Assembly (NCBI GenBank): GCA_910585855.1
Contig: CAJUGZ010000199.1
Coordinates: forward strand, 1 to 8,080
Reading direction: 5' to 3'
Source: an uncultured Lachnospiraceae bacterium
GTDB taxonomy: Bacteria > Bacillota_A > Clostridia > Lachnospirales > Lachnospiraceae
DNA: 8,080 nucleotides
The stretch's first letter is position 1, and the number at the start of each line of letters is the position of its first letter. The translations under genes and the position numbers were made by a program. The notes below the pieces were generated by a model that searched no databases, was not told where the DNA came from, and saw nothing but the letters and a program-made list of their open reading frames with translations. Positions 1 to 6,900 of this stretch are shown here, piece by piece.

Positions 1-208
1 CCAGTTCTCTTTTCTTCCTGTCTATAGCTGTCAGTAAACTTTCTGTTGCTTTAAAACGTCCATCCTCTGGTTTTTTCGCATTTGATGGAATTATCCAACT
101 ACGTCCTTCTCGTGTAGCTCCTGAAATTTTTCCTTCCGAGCAAAGTATACGCACCCGTCTGTCAGAAATCCCCCATTTTTCTGCTGCCTGTTTTACCGTT
201 ATATACAT
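1..208 (-). CDS. N-terminal HTH domain of a probable Fic family protein (partial, C-terminus outside window)
   Basis: Only the first 69 codons are present; the reading frame is open to the left edge. The start is the ATG at 208-206, preceded by an AAAGGAAG ribosome binding site about ten bases upstream. Residues 1-47 form a MerR/excisionase-like winged helix-turn-helix: ITVKQAAEKWGIS is the first helix-turn, SDRRVRILCSEGKI is the recognition helix, and GATREGRSWIIPSNAKKP is the wing. The following RFKATESLLTAIDRKKREL begins a second domain. From family knowledge, this HTH plus a linker of the kind 'LLxxIDxKKxEL' commonly leads into a Fic domain (AMP transfer to target proteins, HPFxxGNGR motif). 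The catalytic part is outside the window, so Fic is an inference; another HTH-headed protein is possible. It would act in the cytoplasm. It has its own promoter at 235-263. Confidence 0.7.
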   Translation of the reverse strand, partial: MYITVKQAAEKWGISDRRVRILCSEGKISGATREGRSWIIPSNAKKPEDGRFKATESLLTAIDRKKREL

Positions 209-234
209 AAAGATCGCACTTCCTTTCTCTCAAT

Positions 235-263
235 AGTATATCCTATTTTCGGAATATTATCAA
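235..263 (-). promoter_or_regulatory. Sigma-A-type promoter of the HTH/Fic gene
   Basis: On the minus strand, TTGATA (263-258) and TATACT (240-235) are separated by exactly 17 bases, each one or two mismatches from consensus. Transcription would begin near 228, giving a leader of about 20 bases that contains the AAAGGAAG ribosome binding site. The spacer contains one copy of the TATTCCGAAAA repeat, so a protein bound there would cover the polymerase site. Confidence 0.7.
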
Positions 264-298
264 CCCGAGAGGAACAATATTTTATTGTTTTCGGAATA
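246..298. repeat. Operator-like direct repeats flanking a palindrome upstream of the HTH/Fic gene
   Basis: The 11-base string TTTTCGGAATA (plus strand) occurs at 246-256 and again, identical, at 288-298. The start-to-start distance is 42 bases, close to four helical turns. Between them, 273-289 is an AACAATA-TTT-TATTGTT palindrome with perfect 7-bp arms. The left copy lies inside the promoter spacer and the right copy lies about 60-70 bases upstream of the predicted transcript start. This looks like a repressor or looping arrangement. Whether the HTH protein itself or another regulator binds is unknown. Confidence 0.45.
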
Positions 299-407
299 AT
301 AAAAGACCCAAAAATGCAATAACTGCACTTTGAGCCTTATTTCCCACACTTTCAGTGTCAATAAACAAATCGTCTTTTAATTCTTTCCATGTAGTCAGAT
401 TATTCAT
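282..407 (-). CDS. Possible 41-residue small protein, unrecognised
   Basis: An ATG at 407 opens a 41-codon frame ending in TAA at 284-282. The product starts MNNLTTWKELKDDLF, continues with an acidic and polar middle, and ends with the hydrophobic run AVIAFLGLLLF followed by RKQ, which could be a short membrane anchor or an amphipathic helix. I do not recognise the family. In favour: the composition looks protein-like. Against: the AAAGGA motif is too close to the ATG to be a good ribosome binding site and the alternative AGGA is about 14 bases away; the frame also overlaps both a weak hairpin with a U-rich tail (311-331) and one of the operator-like repeats. It may be a gene remnant or chance. 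Confidence 0.25.
   Translation of the reverse strand: MNNLTTWKELKDDLFIDTESVGNKAQSAVIAFLGLLLFRKQ
303..331 (-). terminator. Weak possible intrinsic terminator after the tocopherol-cyclase-like gene
   Basis: On the minus strand, AAAGTGCA (331-324) pairs with TGCATTTT (318-311) across a 5-base loop, with one G-U pair, and is followed by TGGGTCTTTT. The stem is AU-rich and the U tract is interrupted, so termination would be inefficient. It is the only terminator-like structure between the stop at 460 and the next promoter, but it lies inside the possible small ORF, so the two calls compete. Confidence 0.3.
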
Positions 408-459
408 TCCTTTCCAAATAATCCTTCAAATTTCTTTTAACTTACTCAATATCACATAA

Positions 460-1308
460 TCAAGAAAAATATTCAAATTCAAAAGATGCCCTGTCTGTTT
501 CAAACGCAAACAAGGTACAGCCATCTTTACGAAATCGATAGAAAGCCCGACAGGATGCACTCTCATGAATTGTCCTTACCATGTTTCCTCTCACCGGAGC
601 CTTAAGAGGCCGCCCAGATGCTTCCAGTTGTCGGACATCCAATTCCAGATTACCCTGTATAACCCGAACCATTTTATTTTGAATTCTAACAACTCTAGCC
701 CCCAGATAAGTAGCTATCCTATACTCCTTCCCCTGCCACAATATCACGCCTATAATACCAGTAAAATGAATCCCTGCCATAGGAATATCTGCCACTGACA
801 GCATAACAGACCCGCCCGGAAAACAGCACTGTGTCCATATATACTCTTTAGGAAATGACCAGCCTCGATCTCCTTCCCAATATCCCCATGCATTATTCTG
901 AAAAGAATACTTTTTTCCATTGATACACACATTTCCCCTAACCGAATGACGCATACTCCGCACACTGTGACGACATTGCATAAACGGCACTAATGCAAAC
1001 GGTCCCATAATATCATATTTTAATGGGAAAAGCGTTCCAAAGTTTAATTTCCCCATAATAGTTAGCTGCGGTGTGTGTATCGCCAGATGAATACCCTTTT
1101 CACCAAATTGATTTTCTCCAATAAAAATATTTTTTTTTGTCCTCCGAAACGAATCTGCATCAAACACAACTGTCCATACATCGTTATCTGTAATAACCTG
1201 AATCGAACAGGTACGTTTATTCTCTGTTTTATGAATGGCAGGTATTACCGCTAAAGTCTGTGTATCAGATTGACACTTTAAATACCAACCATAAAAATAA
1301 TTATACAT
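460..1308 (-). CDS. Tocopherol-cyclase-like protein
   Basis: The protein is 282 residues from the preferred ATG at 1308, which has GGAG nine bases upstream. An ATG five codons earlier (1323) has no ribosome binding site. The sequence matches the tocopherol cyclase family (beta-barrel, lipocalin-like halves). GPFALVPFMQCRHSVRSMRH lies near residues 102-121, the family hallmark YWEGDRGWSFP near 143-153 is followed by W158 and Q160 (IWTQCCF), and SGRPLKAPVRGNMVRTIHES lies near 231-250. No signal peptide or membrane helix is evident, so it is probably cytoplasmic or membrane-peripheral. Plant and cyanobacterial members close the chromanol ring of vitamin E. Clostridia do not make tocopherol, so the substrate here is unknown; a hydrophobic ligand is a reasonable inference. 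It lies 98 bases after the permease with no clear promoter or terminator between, so co-transcription with the ABC genes is possible. Confidence 0.8.
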   Translation of the reverse strand: MYNYFYGWYLKCQSDTQTLAVIPAIHKTENKRTCSIQVITDNDVWTVVFDADSFRRTKKNIFIGENQFGEKGIHLAIHTPQLTIMGKLNFGTLFPLKYDIMGPFALVPFMQCRHSVRSMRHSVRGNVCINGKKYSFQNNAWGYWEGDRGWSFPKEYIWTQCCFPGGSVMLSVADIPMAGIHFTGIIGVILWQGKEYRIATYLGARVVRIQNKMVRVIQGNLELDVRQLEASGRPLKAPVRGNMVRTIHESASCRAFYRFRKDGCTLFAFETDRASFEFEYFS

Positions 1309-1334
1309 ATGCTTAATCTCCATGAAAAATAATA

Positions 1335-1366
1335 CTTATTTTTCCACGAATAAGCCTGATTTATTC
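1335..1366 (-). other. Two mutually exclusive short hairpins upstream of the cyclase-like gene
   Basis: Three 6-base arms alternate: on the plus strand CTTATT (1335-1340), GAATAAG (1348-1354) and TTATTC (1361-1366). The middle arm can pair perfectly with either neighbour, using loops of 7-8 bases. Such short AT-rich arms occur by chance; this is recorded as a possible leader switch, not a supported one. Confidence 0.2.
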
Positions 1367-1406
1367 AAATAAACTTTCCTTCCGCTTTCTGAATCCCCGT
1401 CCTTCC

Positions 1407-3968
1407 TTATTCCGCTGCCCGCAATCTCTCAACAATACTCTGTTTCTCTAAATTTCTAAAACAAACATAAGGAATTAAAACTGCAAAGATTATCAAAACT
1501 GGTGTACAAATCACCAGCGGCACAAGTGTAAAATGAAATGTCGCTGTCCAATCCCCAGCTACCATCATCTGAACACCAATAGCCACAGCCAATGCTCCCA
1601 AAATATAAGATACAAGCAAAGTAATTCCTGCATAATACATCCCCTCGTATATCAACATATTCCGAAGCTGGCGTTTTGTCATACCAATACTTTGTATCAT
1701 AGCAAATTCCTTTTGCCTAGAAACAATCGCCGTTACCATCGCATTGATAAAATTTAAAATTCCAATAAATGCTATAATAAAACTAATAGCAAAACCCATT
1801 ACGGTATTTGCTTGTATCTGCTCCTGATAGTGTTCTATCAGCGTAGATTTTGATGTAAAGTTCAGACTTTTATCAACATTATTTCTATAATCCATCAGCA
1901 TTTCTTCAGCCTGCAGTTGGTATTCTCCAGTCACATCGAAAAATAGTTTCCGTAAGGTGTTGTTTGGATACATTTCCCGAAACGTATCTGCTGGGAGATA
2001 AAAAGACAAAAAATCTACTGTACTGCTGTTTGCACCCTCAGTAATAGTCGATATATCTGCCACAATCGCCATAACCTCATATTGATGCCCGTTTAAATTT
2101 ACTATATCACCAATGGTATAAGTCGGCTGGATTTCCTTTTCCTTATCCTCTGCACCGCTGGCAGCCTGTACAACTACATATCCGCCGGATAAGAATTTCT
2201 CTTTATCAAATTTGCCGTCTAATATTCGTCCGTCCTGTAAAAAAGTGTCCAGTATCAATCCATCAACACCATACAAAATAGACGTACATTCCCCACTTTC
2301 TATCATATCATAGTAGTCCTCTGCCAGCCCTGCATCTGTTGCTTCAATATAAGTTATTCTGTCACCAGCATTATAATAAGTCTGAATATTGGCAAGGGCA
2401 GACGCTCCAATCTTATGAATAAACACCTGTGAATACAAACAACCAACAGCTTCCAGCCCGCTAAGCCCTTTGATTTTCTGTATCAATGCCCGGGAAATGG
2501 TCTTGCCATAAGGATTATAGACTCCAAAGATAGAAGAAATAGAACTATCCTCTATTTCAAAATCACTGATTACCATTTGACTCATATATTTATCAATATC
2601 AAAACTGGCGTTTTTCGCATAAACACAGGACAGCAAAACCAACCCCAATGTCAAAGAACAGATCACGGTAGCAGTACGCTTTTTATTGCGCCCCAAATTT
2701 GCCAGTGCCATTTTCGAAACACTTGCACCATTAATGCCTTTCTTGATCTTTCGCTTGCTGGCTGTTCCTGTATCTGTGTAACGCAATGCTTCCATCGGAG
2801 AAACCTTTCCGGCAATTTTCGCAGGCTTCCTGCAGGAAATCAATACCGTCAAATAGGCAAACAGCGCAGCACCTATAAAAACATACAAATTCACCGCTGT
2901 TTTCGCTTTCTCCATTATTCCAGTAATCATAACCGGAACTAAAACAGCACCCAAAAGATACCCAATCAAAAGTCCAATAGGAATACCCATCAACGACAAA
3001 CGGCTCGCCTGCCCGTATATCATTTTCTTTAACTGCTTTTTCGAAGTGCCTAATGTTTTCAGCCTGCCGTAAAAGCGTATATCATCGGCAACAGAGATTT
3101 GAAAAATATTATAGATAATCAAATACCCACTGGCAAATACCAATATCATACAAATCACCATAGGAAAAATTTCACGGATAATATTGTGGTTCATAATCGT
3201 ATCATAGGCCATATTAGGAGAAAGGGATACATTCGAAATCCCTGTATCCGTCAAAATCCGCTCCGCTGCCTGCTCCAAATTTTTATCATTGTAAAGATTC
3301 AAATGAAGCATAGCTGTTCCAAAGATCTGACCGTTTACCAACTGTGCCACTTGATCTACACCTGCACATTCAGCCTGAATAAAGGCTTCTGACACCCACG
3401 CCATACTTGCCATAGCAGCAGAATTTCCCTTCCAATAGCCGGAGAGATAAAAAACACTGGTCGTATATTCATCACTATTCAAATCCCTGCGCCATCTCAG
3501 CGTAATTTCCTGTCCTAATTCATAAGACAGTCCCATCTTATCAAGAGTAAGCGTATCCAAAGCAATCTCATTTTCCTGTACTGGCATAGTTCCCACCGTA
3601 GGATAAGAAAAACAAGAACGAGCATAATTTTCATCAGCAAAGCGAATTTCCACCTGCCGCCCAGTCAGTTCTTCATTCTCTGCAATCCCGACCACTATAC
3701 TTTTTCCCCAATCCCGGATAGCTTTATGGGCAACCAACTTCATCATTTCTTCATCCGTCAGAGAACCAGAACTCAAATGACTGTTATATCCTGCCTGCCA
3801 GAAATTCATCTCCTGCATATTTTTTACCATGCTCTGCGACAAGACAAAAAGGGATGTAAACATAACAGTAGTCAAAATAACAGCAAAAACAGCTACCAAA
3901 TTCCGTGTCTTATTCGCCTTAAAACTGCGGTTTGTCAATATATACATCATTAATTTTTGTTCTTTCAT
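1407..3968 (-). CDS. ABC transporter permease, two FtsX/MacB-type blocks
   Basis: This is the membrane subunit of an ABC exporter or mechanotransmitter, partner of the ATPase 12 bases upstream. The ATG at 3968 follows AAGGCGGTGA, a near-consensus ribosome binding site. Of the 853 residues, about eight membrane helices are visible: roughly 24-43, 268-290, 326-349, 358-378, 432-450, 722-749, 775-800 and 812-836. Large extracellular domains lie between helices 1 and 2 (about 225 residues) and between 5 and 6 (about 270 residues). Each FtsX block shows the cytoplasmic coupling pattern: RLKTLGTSKKQLKKM at 302-316 and RQKEFAMIQSIGMTKRQLRN at 751-770. The blocks end in SPMEALR (390-396) and SIVERLR (844-850). 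Size and topology match the large clostridial FtsX permeases that move lipids, peptides or antimicrobials out of the membrane. The extracellular domains gave me no recognisable substrate signature. Confidence 0.9.
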   Translation of the reverse strand: MKEQKLMMYILTNRSFKANKTRNLVAVFAVILTTVMFTSLFVLSQSMVKNMQEMNFWQAGYNSHLSSGSLTDEEMMKLVAHKAIRDWGKSIVVGIAENEELTGRQVEIRFADENYARSCFSYPTVGTMPVQENEIALDTLTLDKMGLSYELGQEITLRWRRDLNSDEYTTSVFYLSGYWKGNSAAMASMAWVSEAFIQAECAGVDQVAQLVNGQIFGTAMLHLNLYNDKNLEQAAERILTDTGISNVSLSPNMAYDTIMNHNIIREIFPMVICMILVFASGYLIIYNIFQISVADDIRFYGRLKTLGTSKKQLKKMIYGQASRLSLMGIPIGLLIGYLLGAVLVPVMITGIMEKAKTAVNLYVFIGAALFAYLTVLISCRKPAKIAGKVSPMEALRYTDTGTASKRKIKKGINGASVSKMALANLGRNKKRTATVICSLTLGLVLLSCVYAKNASFDIDKYMSQMVISDFEIEDSSISSIFGVYNPYGKTISRALIQKIKGLSGLEAVGCLYSQVFIHKIGASALANIQTYYNAGDRITYIEATDAGLAEDYYDMIESGECTSILYGVDGLILDTFLQDGRILDGKFDKEKFLSGGYVVVQAASGAEDKEKEIQPTYTIGDIVNLNGHQYEVMAIVADISTITEGANSSTVDFLSFYLPADTFREMYPNNTLRKLFFDVTGEYQLQAEEMLMDYRNNVDKSLNFTSKSTLIEHYQEQIQANTVMGFAISFIIAFIGILNFINAMVTAIVSRQKEFAMIQSIGMTKRQLRNMLIYEGMYYAGITLLVSYILGALAVAIGVQMMVAGDWTATFHFTLVPLVICTPVLIIFAVLIPYVCFRNLEKQSIVERLRAAE

Positions 3969-3980
3969 AATATCACCGCC

Positions 3981-4646
3981 TTACTCTGCAATCCGTCCAT
4001 CTTCAATGCAAAAACATCTGTCTGCCTGCTCTGCAATCTCTGGATTATGGGTAATCATCACAATGGTCTGATGAAATTTCCTGTCAGTGACTTTCAAAAG
4101 TTCGATCACTTCCTTGCTGGTTTTGCTGTCCAAATTTCCAGTTGGCTCATCAGCAAGAATAATTGCTGGTTTACTTGCCAATGCCCTTGCAATGGCTACT
4201 CTCTGCTGCTGTCCTCCAGAAAGCGTATTCGGCATATTATAAAGTTTCTTTTCTATCCCCAACAAAACAACCACTTCCTGAATAAACTCCTGATCTGGTT
4301 TCTTTCCGTCAAGCTGAATAGGCATCACAATATTTTCATACACATTTAAAATAGGAACTAAGTTATAATTCTGAAAAATAAAACCAATACGCTGACGGCG
4401 AAACACAGTCAAATCCTCATCCTTCAGCTTTCCCAGTTCAAACTTATCTACCCAAACGCTGCCGGAAGTAGGGCGGTCTAACCCTCCCAACATATTGAGC
4501 AGCGTAGATTTTCCGCTGCCGGATGTACCAATAACAGCAACAAATTCCCCCTGCTCAATAGAAATACTCACATCATCTAGTGCCTTTACAATATTCGGCT
4601 CACTGCCATACAGTTTCGTCAAATGATCGGTTTTTAAAATACTCAT
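3981..4646 (-). CDS. ABC transporter ATP-binding protein (LolD/MacB-type)
   Basis: The 221-residue cytoplasmic ATPase drives the adjacent FtsX permease. All nucleotide-binding motifs are intact: Walker A GTSGSGKST (40-48), Q-loop Q92, signature LSGGQQQR (142-149), Walker B AIILADEP (161-168), D-loop NLDS (171-174) and switch H200 in MITHNPE. The start is the ATG at 4646, with GGAGG eight bases upstream and the family-typical opening MSILKTDHLTKLYG. The frame stays open 86 codons further upstream, but that extension is not conserved ABC sequence, has no ribosome binding site and overlaps the promoter, so it is excluded. The stop is 12 bases before the permease ATG, so the two are surely co-translated. 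A promoter of its own sits at 4696-4723, with LytTR-like repeats above it, which suggests control by the neighbouring response regulator. Confidence 0.95.
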   Translation of the reverse strand: MSILKTDHLTKLYGSEPNIVKALDDVSISIEQGEFVAVIGTSGSGKSTLLNMLGGLDRPTSGSVWVDKFELGKLKDEDLTVFRRQRIGFIFQNYNLVPILNVYENIVMPIQLDGKKPDQEFIQEVVVLLGIEKKLYNMPNTLSGGQQQRVAIARALASKPAIILADEPTGNLDSKTSKEVIELLKVTDRKFHQTIVMITHNPEIAEQADRCFCIEDGRIAE

Positions 4647-4695
4647 CCTATTTTCCTCCGTTTCCTTTCTTTTCGTTCCTGCCAAAACTAAGCTT

Positions 4696-4723
4696 ATTAT
4701 ATCGGCTCTAAAAAAAAGAACAA
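4696..4723 (-). promoter_or_regulatory. Sigma-A-type promoter for the ABC transporter genes
   Basis: TTGTTC (4723-4718) and a perfect TATAAT (4701-4696) are spaced by 16 bases on the minus strand. Transcription would begin near 4689, giving a leader of about 43 bases before the ATG at 4646. The weak -35 box fits a promoter that needs an activator. Confidence 0.6.
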
Positions 4724-4733
4724 CATAGGATGC

Positions 4734-4777
4734 ATAAACTAATATCCACAATGTAAAATCTAACCTTATAAATCTAA
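4734..4777 (-). promoter_or_regulatory. Candidate LytTR response-regulator binding repeats
   Basis: On the minus strand three similar 9-mers occur upstream of the -35 box: TTAGTTTAT (4742-4734), TTAGATTTT (4763-4755) and TTAGATTTA (4777-4769). The first two are exactly 21 bases apart (9-mers with a 12-base gap), and the proximal one ends 10 bases above the -35 box. LytTR regulators such as AgrA bind 9-base direct repeats separated by 12-13 bases, on one DNA face, just upstream of activated promoters. The half-site shares AGTT and a following A with the AgrA consensus. AT-richness makes chance similarity possible. Confidence 0.4.
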
Positions 4778-4791
4778 TTTCTTTACTAGGG

Positions 4792-4862
4792 GGACGCCAA
4801 ACTGAAAAAATAATAAAATATTCGATATTAATTATCCATATATAAGCAGAAAATTGGCGTCC
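4792..4862. repeat. 9-bp perfect inverted repeat between kinase and ABC genes
   Basis: GGACGCCAA (4792-4800) and TTGGCGTCC (4854-4862) are perfect complements around a 53-base, strongly AT-rich interior. The GC-rich arms stand out from their surroundings. The interior contains a smaller AATAT-TCG-ATATT palindrome. No U-tract follows either arm, so it is not a standard terminator. It could form a long hairpin in read-through RNA from the kinase gene, or be a protein site or the ends of a tiny element. Confidence 0.5.
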
Positions 4863-4887
4863 TTTCCGAGAAATTACCAATATAATC

Positions 4888-6174
4888 TTAAGGAACAGGA
4901 ACAATAATTTTCAACATAAATTTGCTGTTCTCTGACTTTATACTGCACTGTCCACCATACTTTCCAACAGCACTTTTAATATTGGAAAGTCCAAAACCAT
5001 GAATAAAGCGATCCGTTTTTGTGGTTTTCTCAGTGATCTTTGTTCCCGGCAAAATATTATTTTCAATCGTAATAAGCAGCATATCCCGGACACGCTCAGC
5101 TTTTACAGTAATCATCCTACTGTCCTCCGGCAGTTTTTCACTGGCTTCTATCGCATTATCAAGGGCATTTCCAAAGATTGTGCTTATATCTAACGGCTCT
5201 AAAAAAGCACCTGACTCAAAAGATATCACTGCACTAAAATCTATCTTTTTTTCCTGTGCGATTTTCGCCTTATCCCGAATCATAATATCCAAAAATTCAT
5301 TCCCTGTACGATAATAATTTTCATATTCCTGAATTTGCTCTTTTAACTCCTGAATCGAATCCTGAACCTCCTGACCGTTTCCTGCCTGTGCCTGTAACAA
5401 TAGCAAATGGTTTTTCATATCATGATAAATACTGCGCACCCGCTCCTCATCCCTGATTCGATCTTTATAATAATTTCGCTGCATTTCCAATTCCTGTGCA
5501 TGATAAGCAGTCTGCATTGCATCACAAATATAAGACGCCAAATACATACAGCCAAAACTAGAAAAAATAGATGCCAAACAAATCGGATATACAATAGCAG
5601 TATCCTCCGGCATAAAATAAATAATCGTAAAAATTGCTACAAAAGACGCCAACATCAGCATATCAACAATCAACCACATCCGCATATCCAAACGAGAAGC
5701 TATTTTAGATAAAAACTTTCGCAAAATCAACCATGCACCTATCCAAAACAATAACCGCATCAACAACGAAATCGTATGCATCGCTGTACTAATCAACATC
5801 AATTTAGAAGATTGCAGCGTTTCTTCATAAGTTGCCCCTGTTACAGCAAAAAACAACCGACTGCCGATATCTAACATCAAATAATTAATCGCAATCAAAG
5901 CAGGATAAAACACCAATAAAACCGATATTTTTTCCATTAACGTTCCACGATAAAAAATAAGAACATAGACAAAAAACAACGCCATAGCCCCTAAAAGACT
6001 GTCCAAATCATTCGAATAAATAATAAAATCCGCCAAATAGCCACACAAAAAAAATGCCACTATCTTTATAAGCCAATTCTCCCGAAGCGCAAGAAAAGTT
6101 TTAATAATCCAGAAAAATAAAAATGTATATCCCCACGTAAACAAAAAAGAAAGGATTTCTAAAAACCGTATCAT
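4888..6174 (-). CDS. AgrC-like sensor histidine kinase (GHKL family)
   Basis: The 428-residue membrane kinase partners the response regulator it overlaps. The start is the ATG at 6174, fused to the regulator stop as ATGA with a G-rich ribosome binding site just before it; an upstream TTG (6189) is less likely. Residues 1-215 hold about six or seven membrane helices (near 3-28, 34-53, 58-75, 82-102, 126-150, 166-187 and 192-215) with no large extracellular sensor domain, as in peptide-sensing AgrC/ComD kinases. A coiled linker follows (223-248), then the H-box YHDMKNHL with H251 as probable phospho-acceptor, the N-box FGNALDNAIEAS (334-345) and the G-box GFGLSNIK (393-400). This is the HATPase_c_5 type of GHKL ATPase. 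The ligand cannot be told from sequence, and no AgrD/AgrB-type peptide gene is in the window. The ABC genes downstream suggest it may sense their substrate. Confidence 0.9.
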   Translation of the reverse strand: MIRFLEILSFLFTWGYTFLFFWIIKTFLALRENWLIKIVAFFLCGYLADFIIYSNDLDSLLGAMALFFVYVLIFYRGTLMEKISVLLVFYPALIAINYLMLDIGSRLFFAVTGATYEETLQSSKLMLISTAMHTISLLMRLLFWIGAWLILRKFLSKIASRLDMRMWLIVDMLMLASFVAIFTIIYFMPEDTAIVYPICLASIFSSFGCMYLASYICDAMQTAYHAQELEMQRNYYKDRIRDEERVRSIYHDMKNHLLLLQAQAGNGQEVQDSIQELKEQIQEYENYYRTGNEFLDIMIRDKAKIAQEKKIDFSAVISFESGAFLEPLDISTIFGNALDNAIEASEKLPEDSRMITVKAERVRDMLLITIENNILPGTKITEKTTKTDRFIHGFGLSNIKSAVGKYGGQCSIKSENSKFMLKIIVPVP

Positions 6175-6881
6175 ACAAAATCCCCCCAATAATCCGCCAA
6201 ACGCTCCATAAACTCTTTACGTTTCGGCTGGCTAAGGGGAATTATTTCACCTGTAATCAACACAATATCCAATTTCTTAATACCCTTCACATAAAACAAA
6301 TTGACAATATAGCTGGTATGGCAGCGGACAAACCCCTTATCCCATAACTCCTGTTCCATCTCTTTCATACTCTTATAGCAAATAATATTCTCCTGCTCCG
6401 TATGAAAAAGCAAGTTGCGATTAAAAGTTTCTATATAACTAATAGACCTCAAAGCAACCCTATATTTCCCCGTATCATTGCTAATCACCAAAGCAGGACT
6501 CTCCTCCCTGCGATGCTTTTTCATCCATCCGTCCATCTCTGATTTCAACCGAACATACTTCAACGGCTTAATAATATAATTGGTTGCCTGATACTTATAC
6601 CCTTCTAACCCATACTGCGTAAGCGTAGTCAAAAAAATAATACTCACCTTTTCATCCATCTGCCGAATATGCTCAGCCGCCCGCAAACCACTTACCAGCC
6701 GCATCTGAATATCAAGAAAAATCAAGTCAATGGTAGTATCATATCTCTCAACCAATTCCATCCCATCATAATAAACCGTCACTTTAATTTCCTCTCCCAT
6801 CTCTTCAGCATACCGATTTAACAGTCCACTCAAATATACAACAAAATCTCTCTCATCATCACAAATCCCTATATGTATCAC
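6171..6881 (-). CDS. LytTR-family response regulator (AgrA/LytR type)
   Basis: The 236-residue cytoplasmic transcription factor is phosphorylated by the following kinase. The start codon is GTG (6881), supported by GAGGGAG five bases upstream and the canonical opening IHIGICDDE. The receiver domain (1-122) has the acidic pair D8/D9, phospho-acceptor D57 in LIFLDIQM, switch T85 and K105 in IIKPL. The LytTR DNA-binding domain spans about 129-235, with RVALRSISYIETFNRN, the FVRCHTSYIVNL stretch and the closing GEIIPLSQPKRKEF typical of the fold. One oddity is that the proline usual at D+4 is arginine (R61). It shares ATGA with the kinase gene, and a strong hairpin ends 19 bases before its start. 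The likely target is the ABC promoter region with the spaced repeats; autoregulation is possible but I see no clear promoter for this gene. Confidence 0.92.
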   Translation of the reverse strand: MIHIGICDDERDFVVYLSGLLNRYAEEMGEEIKVTVYYDGMELVERYDTTIDLIFLDIQMRLVSGLRAAEHIRQMDEKVSIIFLTTLTQYGLEGYKYQATNYIIKPLKYVRLKSEMDGWMKKHRREESPALVISNDTGKYRVALRSISYIETFNRNLLFHTEQENIICYKSMKEMEQELWDKGFVRCHTSYIVNLFYVKGIKKLDIVLITGEIIPLSQPKRKEFMERLADYWGDFV

Positions 6882-6900
6882 TTTATCTCCCTCAAATCAA

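Noticed and set aside
750..965. 71-codon minus-strand ORF inside the cyclase-like gene
   Set aside because: It is a shifted-frame shadow of a conserved coding region.
1309..1323. Upstream ATG for the cyclase-like gene
   Set aside because: No ribosome binding site precedes it, whereas the ATG at 1308 has GGAG at good spacing.
2577..3392. Plus-strand ORFs of about 100-120 codons opposite the permease
   Set aside because: They are antisense to a clearly conserved gene, rich in H, N and C residues, with no family motif and no ribosome binding site.
4647..4904. In-frame upstream extension of the ABC ATPase by 86 codons
   Set aside because: It has no ribosome binding site, is unlike ABC N-termini, overlaps the kinase end, and contains the promoter and inverted repeat. 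The ATG at 4646 has a strong GGAGG.
6175..6189. TTG start for the kinase five codons upstream
   Set aside because: The ATG at 6174 overlaps the regulator stop as ATGA and has the G-rich ribosome binding site immediately before it.
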